In this document: positions 5,694-8,032 of the stretch, piece by piece | Layout: every line of letters starts with the position of its first letter | Numbering within the stretch: the first letter of the stretch is position 1 | Source: Methanomicrobiales archaeon | Lineage (GTDB): Archaea; Halobacteriota; Methanomicrobia; Methanomicrobiales; Methanospirillaceae | Assembly: GCA_017883495.1 (NCBI GenBank) | Contig: JADGNL010000033.1 | Coordinates: 1 to 8,032 of the forward strand | DNA: 8,032 nucleotides | Direction: 5' to 3' | Translations under genes and position numbers: made by a program | Notes under the pieces: model-generated | Seen by the model: only the letters and a program-made list of their open reading frames with translations | Told to the model about the DNA's origin: nothing | Databases searched by the model: none

Positions 5694-7544
5694 TTACTCG
5701 AGCTTCGGCGTCGCGAGCTCGGCCTGGGCGATCTTCGCGATGAGCGCCTCGATCACGGCCTCGCGCATCCCCTCGACGAACTTGATCGACCCGACCACGA
5801 GGTGGCCGCCGCCGGAGACGCCGCCGCCCGTGATCTCGGTCCTGAGCTCGCGGACCATGCGCGGGATGTTCATCAGGACGCCGCGCGACCGGAGCACGGC
5901 GAAGTCCGGGCCGAAGCCGATGGTGACCACGGCGGCCCCGGGGTTGGCTTTGCAGAGCCGGTCGTGGACCTCGCCCGAGGTCTTCCCGGGCGGCGGGAAC
6001 GTGAACTTGTGGGCGTGGATCTCCACGTCGAGCAGGAAGAGATGGGCGCCGTTCTCGAGCAGGCGTTCCTGCACGTGGGGCATGGTCGCCTCGAGCTGGT
6101 CCGCGATCATCTGGTTCGCGCCCTCCACGAGGAGGCCGACGAACTTCTCGTGCCGCTCGTGGTCGGGGCCGAGGTCCAGGATCTCCTTGACGATCTCGCG
6201 CCCGTCGTTGAACCGGAGCCAGAACTGCTCGAAGTCGAGAGCCAGGGCCATTGCCTTGCACTCGTCCTCGCTGTAGCGGTCGGCCACGAGGTCCAGGAAC
6301 CGCTGCCGCTCGGGGGCCTCGGACCGGTCGCCGACGGCCGCGACGGCCGGCAGGTGCCGGATCGCGTCCCCGACGGCGGGGTTGATCAGCCGGGCGATCT
6401 CGGTCCCGAGCATGCCCGCGGTGATCCCGTAGTCGCCGCCGACGTGGTACGGGTTGACGTGGGCCACGAGGTACTGGTCGATCAGCGCGTCGGGGTGGTG
6501 GTGGTCGACCACGATCAGCTTGAGCCCGAAGACCCGCGCCTGCTTCATGGCCGGCTCGTCCTCCTCGGTCGAGCCGTTGTCGGTCAGCAGGACGAGGGGC
6601 ATCTTCTGGCCGTACCGGGCCAGGTCCTTGGTCGCGAAGTCGAGGTCGCGGGTGATGTCCTCGATCTCGTAGAAGGGCGCCTTCGACGGCGCGCGCTTGA
6701 AGAGGAAGTAGTCGGCGTCGAAGTCCCCGCCGGACTCGCGGATCAGGGAGACCACGGCCTGCTCGATCGCGACGGCCGAGCAGATGCCGTCCGCGTCCGC
6801 GTGGTGGCGGAGCAGGATCGGCTGCGAGACGAAGACCGCCTTCCGGATCGCCTTCGCGACCTCGCGCATCTGCGGCCGGAGCAGGGTCATCACGTCGCTC
6901 TCGACCAGCAGGGGGATCTCGGCGGGCTCGGCCCGGCGCTCGAGGGCCTCCTCGATCCGGGCCCTGACCTCGTCGGCCTCGGGGCCCGCGAGGACCGTGA
7001 GGGACGAGACCTCGACCTGGACCTGCGAGTTGCGCTGCATCGCCTGGCCGTTGACCTGGACCATGTCGCCGAGGTTCGCCTCCGGGTAGGCCCGGACGCC
7101 GGCCTCGACAAAGGCGGCCGCGTTCTCGGTCCCCGAGTCGTCGACGAGGGTGAAGATGGTCGGGCCGCTGGTCTGCTTGACCTGGGCGATCTCGCCCACG
7201 ACCGTGACCGGCCGGCCGATGCGGCTGCCGAGGTCGGCGAGCCGGGTAGTGGTGACCTTCTTGATCACGCTCTGCTCTTCGTACGACGGCAGGATCACCT
7301 CTTCGAGGTCGATGTTGCCGTTGGGGCGGACCTGCTTGACGCGGACGAGGATCTCGTCGCCCTCCTCGTGGTTGGTCCGGACGTTGGACTTGTGGACCAG
7401 GCCCTTGAGGCGGTCGGTGAGCTGGACGAAGGTGCCGAAGGTGGCGAACCCCTGGACGCGCCCCACGTAGATTGTGCCGACCTCGACATCCGAGATGTCG
7501 CAGGCGGGGCTGAGGCGGTAGACGGTGACGTTTGCTGGACTCAT
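5694..7544 (-). CDS. archaeal RecJ-like DHH phosphoesterase with S1 and OB domains
   Basis: This 616-residue protein is a DHH-superfamily phosphoesterase of the archaeal RecJ-like group, expected to hydrolyse single-stranded nucleic acid in a metal-dependent way. An S1 RNA-binding domain (about 19-85, VGRVQGFATFGTFVQL...GLVHKS) is followed by an OB fold (about 110-185), then the DHH core. The core has HADADG (248-253), the motif II aspartate in LLTDNGS (Asp322), DHHH (347-350) and GDRSEA (405-410). The DHHA1 part has SGGGHLVVGS (577-586), so all catalytic and binding motifs look intact. Some archaeal relatives begin with a DnaJ-type zinc finger; here only one cysteine (Cys15) precedes the S1 domain. 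The ATG at 7544 has no strong Shine-Dalgarno, but a TATA box lies upstream. DNA versus RNA as substrate cannot be told from sequence; the S1 domain leans to RNA or replication-linked processing. It lies downstream of the uL16 gene on the same strand but has its own promoter. Confidence 0.9.
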   Translation of the reverse strand: MSPANVTVYRLSPACDISDVEVGTIYVGRVQGFATFGTFVQLTDRLKGLVHKSNVRTNHEEGDEILVRVKQVRPNGNIDLEEVILPSYEEQSVIKKVTTTRLADLGSRIGRPVTVVGEIAQVKQTSGPTIFTLVDDSGTENAAAFVEAGVRAYPEANLGDMVQVNGQAMQRNSQVQVEVSSLTVLAGPEADEVRARIEEALERRAEPAEIPLLVESDVMTLLRPQMREVAKAIRKAVFVSQPILLRHHADADGICSAVAIEQAVVSLIRESGGDFDADYFLFKRAPSKAPFYEIEDITRDLDFATKDLARYGQKMPLVLLTDNGSTEEDEPAMKQARVFGLKLIVVDHHHPDALIDQYLVAHVNPYHVGGDYGITAGMLGTEIARLINPAVGDAIRHLPAVAAVGDRSEAPERQRFLDLVADRYSEDECKAMALALDFEQFWLRFNDGREIVKEILDLGPDHERHEKFVGLLVEGANQMIADQLEATMPHVQERLLENGAHLFLLDVEIHAHKFTFPPPGKTSGEVHDRLCKANPGAAVVTIGFGPDFAVLRSRGVLMNIPRMVRELRTEITGGGVSGGGHLVVGSIKFVEGMREAVIEALIAKIAQAELATPKLE

Positions 7545-7605
7545 ATGGATCGATTCCGTGGTATTGTCGTGTATCCGGCGTATGCGCGGTGGATCACATA
7601 TGGAC
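7537..7605. repeat. near-identical CATATGGA-containing pair flanking the DHH gene leader
   Basis: GGACTCATATGGAT (7537-7550), which covers the start codon, resembles GGATCACATATGGAC (7591-7605), just downstream of the TATA box in the transcribed direction. The shared core CATATGGA is offset by 55 bases. The two copies bracket the predicted leader and could be operator sites, though chance is not excluded. Confidence 0.3.
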
Positions 7606-7610
7606 GGCCC

Positions 7611-7620
7611 GATATATAGA
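7611..7620 (-). promoter_or_regulatory. TATA box of the DHH protein gene
   Basis: The minus strand reads TCTATATATC (7620-7611), the best archaeal TATA-like match in the window. Transcription would start near 7590, giving a leader of about 45 nt before the ATG at 7544. Confidence 0.6.
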
Positions 7621-7690
7621 TGCCGCAGAAATGGTTGAAGCAGCGAGACGACGGGGTTTGCCGGCGTGGCGGCGGGTGGAGACGGTTCGG

Positions 7691-7696
7691 AAAAAA
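7691..7696 (-). terminator. T6 tract after the uL16 gene
   Basis: The minus strand reads ACTTTTTTCC beginning 3 bases after the uL16 TGA. It fits U-tract termination and separates the ribosomal protein gene from the DHH gene. Confidence 0.5.
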
Positions 7697-7700
7697 GTAT

Positions 7701-8032
7701 TCAGGCCGCGGGGGCCTTCTCCTCGACGACAATCCGCGACGGGGACGGGAGCTTGTACCCGCCCTTGCGCACGGCCTCTTTCGCCTTGTCGATGTACTGC
7801 GCGTTGGTGTAGACCGTGAAGATCTTCTGCCGCGGCGTGACGCGGGCCGCGGTGCCGACGGCCTTGCCGAAGGCCAGCCGCATCCCTTCCGAGACACGGT
7901 CGGCGCCGGCGCCGGTGGCCTGCTTGTTCTCGCGGAGGACGTGGTGGGGGAAGGTCCGGATCTTCAGGTGGAAGTTCTGCCGGCCGATCTCCGACATGAG
8001 CTTCCGGTTGATCGAGACGCGGGCCGCCTCGA
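7701..8032 (-). CDS. rpl10e: large-subunit ribosomal protein uL16 (archaeal L10e), 5' part missing
   Basis: The frame is open to the right window edge and ends in TGA at 7703-7701, so the visible part is the last 109 residues of a protein that is normally about 170. Family-specific segments are plain: NFHLKIRTFPHHVLRENKQ, ATGAGADRVSEGMRLAFGKAVGTAARV, and KLPSPSRIVVEE near the C-terminus. Read-through upstream of the first internal methionine (EAARVSINRKLMSEIGRQ) matches archaeal L10e, so that methionine is not the start. uL16 sits in the large ribosomal subunit near the central protuberance, contacting 23S/5S rRNA and the A-site tRNA elbow. The 5' end and its promoter lie outside the window. 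It is transcribed towards the DHH gene, with a T6 tract and a separate TATA box between them. Confidence 0.95.
   Translation of the reverse strand, partial: EAARVSINRKLMSEIGRQNFHLKIRTFPHHVLRENKQATGAGADRVSEGMRLAFGKAVGTAARVTPRQKIFTVYTNAQYIDKAKEAVRKGGYKLPSPSRIVVEEKAPAA

Noticed and set aside
5802..7619. 605-residue plus-strand open frame opposite the DHH gene
   Set aside because: It is an antisense shadow; the DHH gene has all catalytic motifs and a TATA box. The shadow shows only repetitive valine/aspartate/leucine-rich sequence.
7701..7997. Internal ATG at 7997 as the start of a short uL16 protein
   Set aside because: The frame continues upstream to the window edge with residues that match archaeal L10e, so the gene is truncated by the window and does not start there.

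Overview
The window reads as chromosomal DNA of a high-GC euryarchaeon, most likely a methanogen of the Methanomicrobia/Methanomicrobiales type. The reasons are an archaeal uL16 (L10e) ribosomal protein, an archaeal RecJ-like DHH protein with S1 and OB folds, a geranylgeranyl-reductase-family flavoprotein (the enzyme family that saturates archaeal lipids), a stalked cohesin-like surface protein, a TATA-box promoter and oligo-T tracts just after stop codons. The genus cannot be fixed from the sequence alone.

Layout, left to right. Bases 1-289 hold what may be the last 26 codons of a membrane protein, a small hairpin and the promoter region of a 167-residue protein of unknown function (290-793, +), which shows an internal three-fold repeat. 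It is followed by a hairpin-plus-T6 terminator. A gene-free stretch to 1326, rich in G/C runs and inverted repeats, separates it from a convergent geranylgeranyl-reductase-family gene (1327-2496, -). Upstream of that, on the same strand, is a DEAD-box RNA helicase with a C-terminal DbpA-like RNA-binding domain (2632-4236, -). A T8 tract between the two suggests separate transcripts.

The helicase shares a 154-bp divergent intergenic region with a secreted, membrane-anchored surface protein (4391-5629, +). An 8-bp inverted repeat lies next to the surface gene's ribosome binding site. The surface gene converges on a RecJ-like DHH nuclease gene (5694-7544, -) across a compact, mirror-symmetric terminator: T6, a 19-nt palindrome, then A6. 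The DHH gene has a clear TATA box. Upstream of it, on the same strand, is the 3' two thirds of the uL16 gene, which runs off the right edge.

Most of the content is information-processing housekeeping (ribosome, RNA remodelling, nucleic-acid hydrolysis), plus one lipid enzyme and one cell-surface protein. No CRISPR array, insertion sequence, tRNA or rRNA was recognised, and I see no new multi-gene system. The least explained items are the 167-residue repeat protein, the LATTG/transmembrane/basic tail of the surface protein, the inverted repeat in front of it, and the structured gene-free block at 903-1326.
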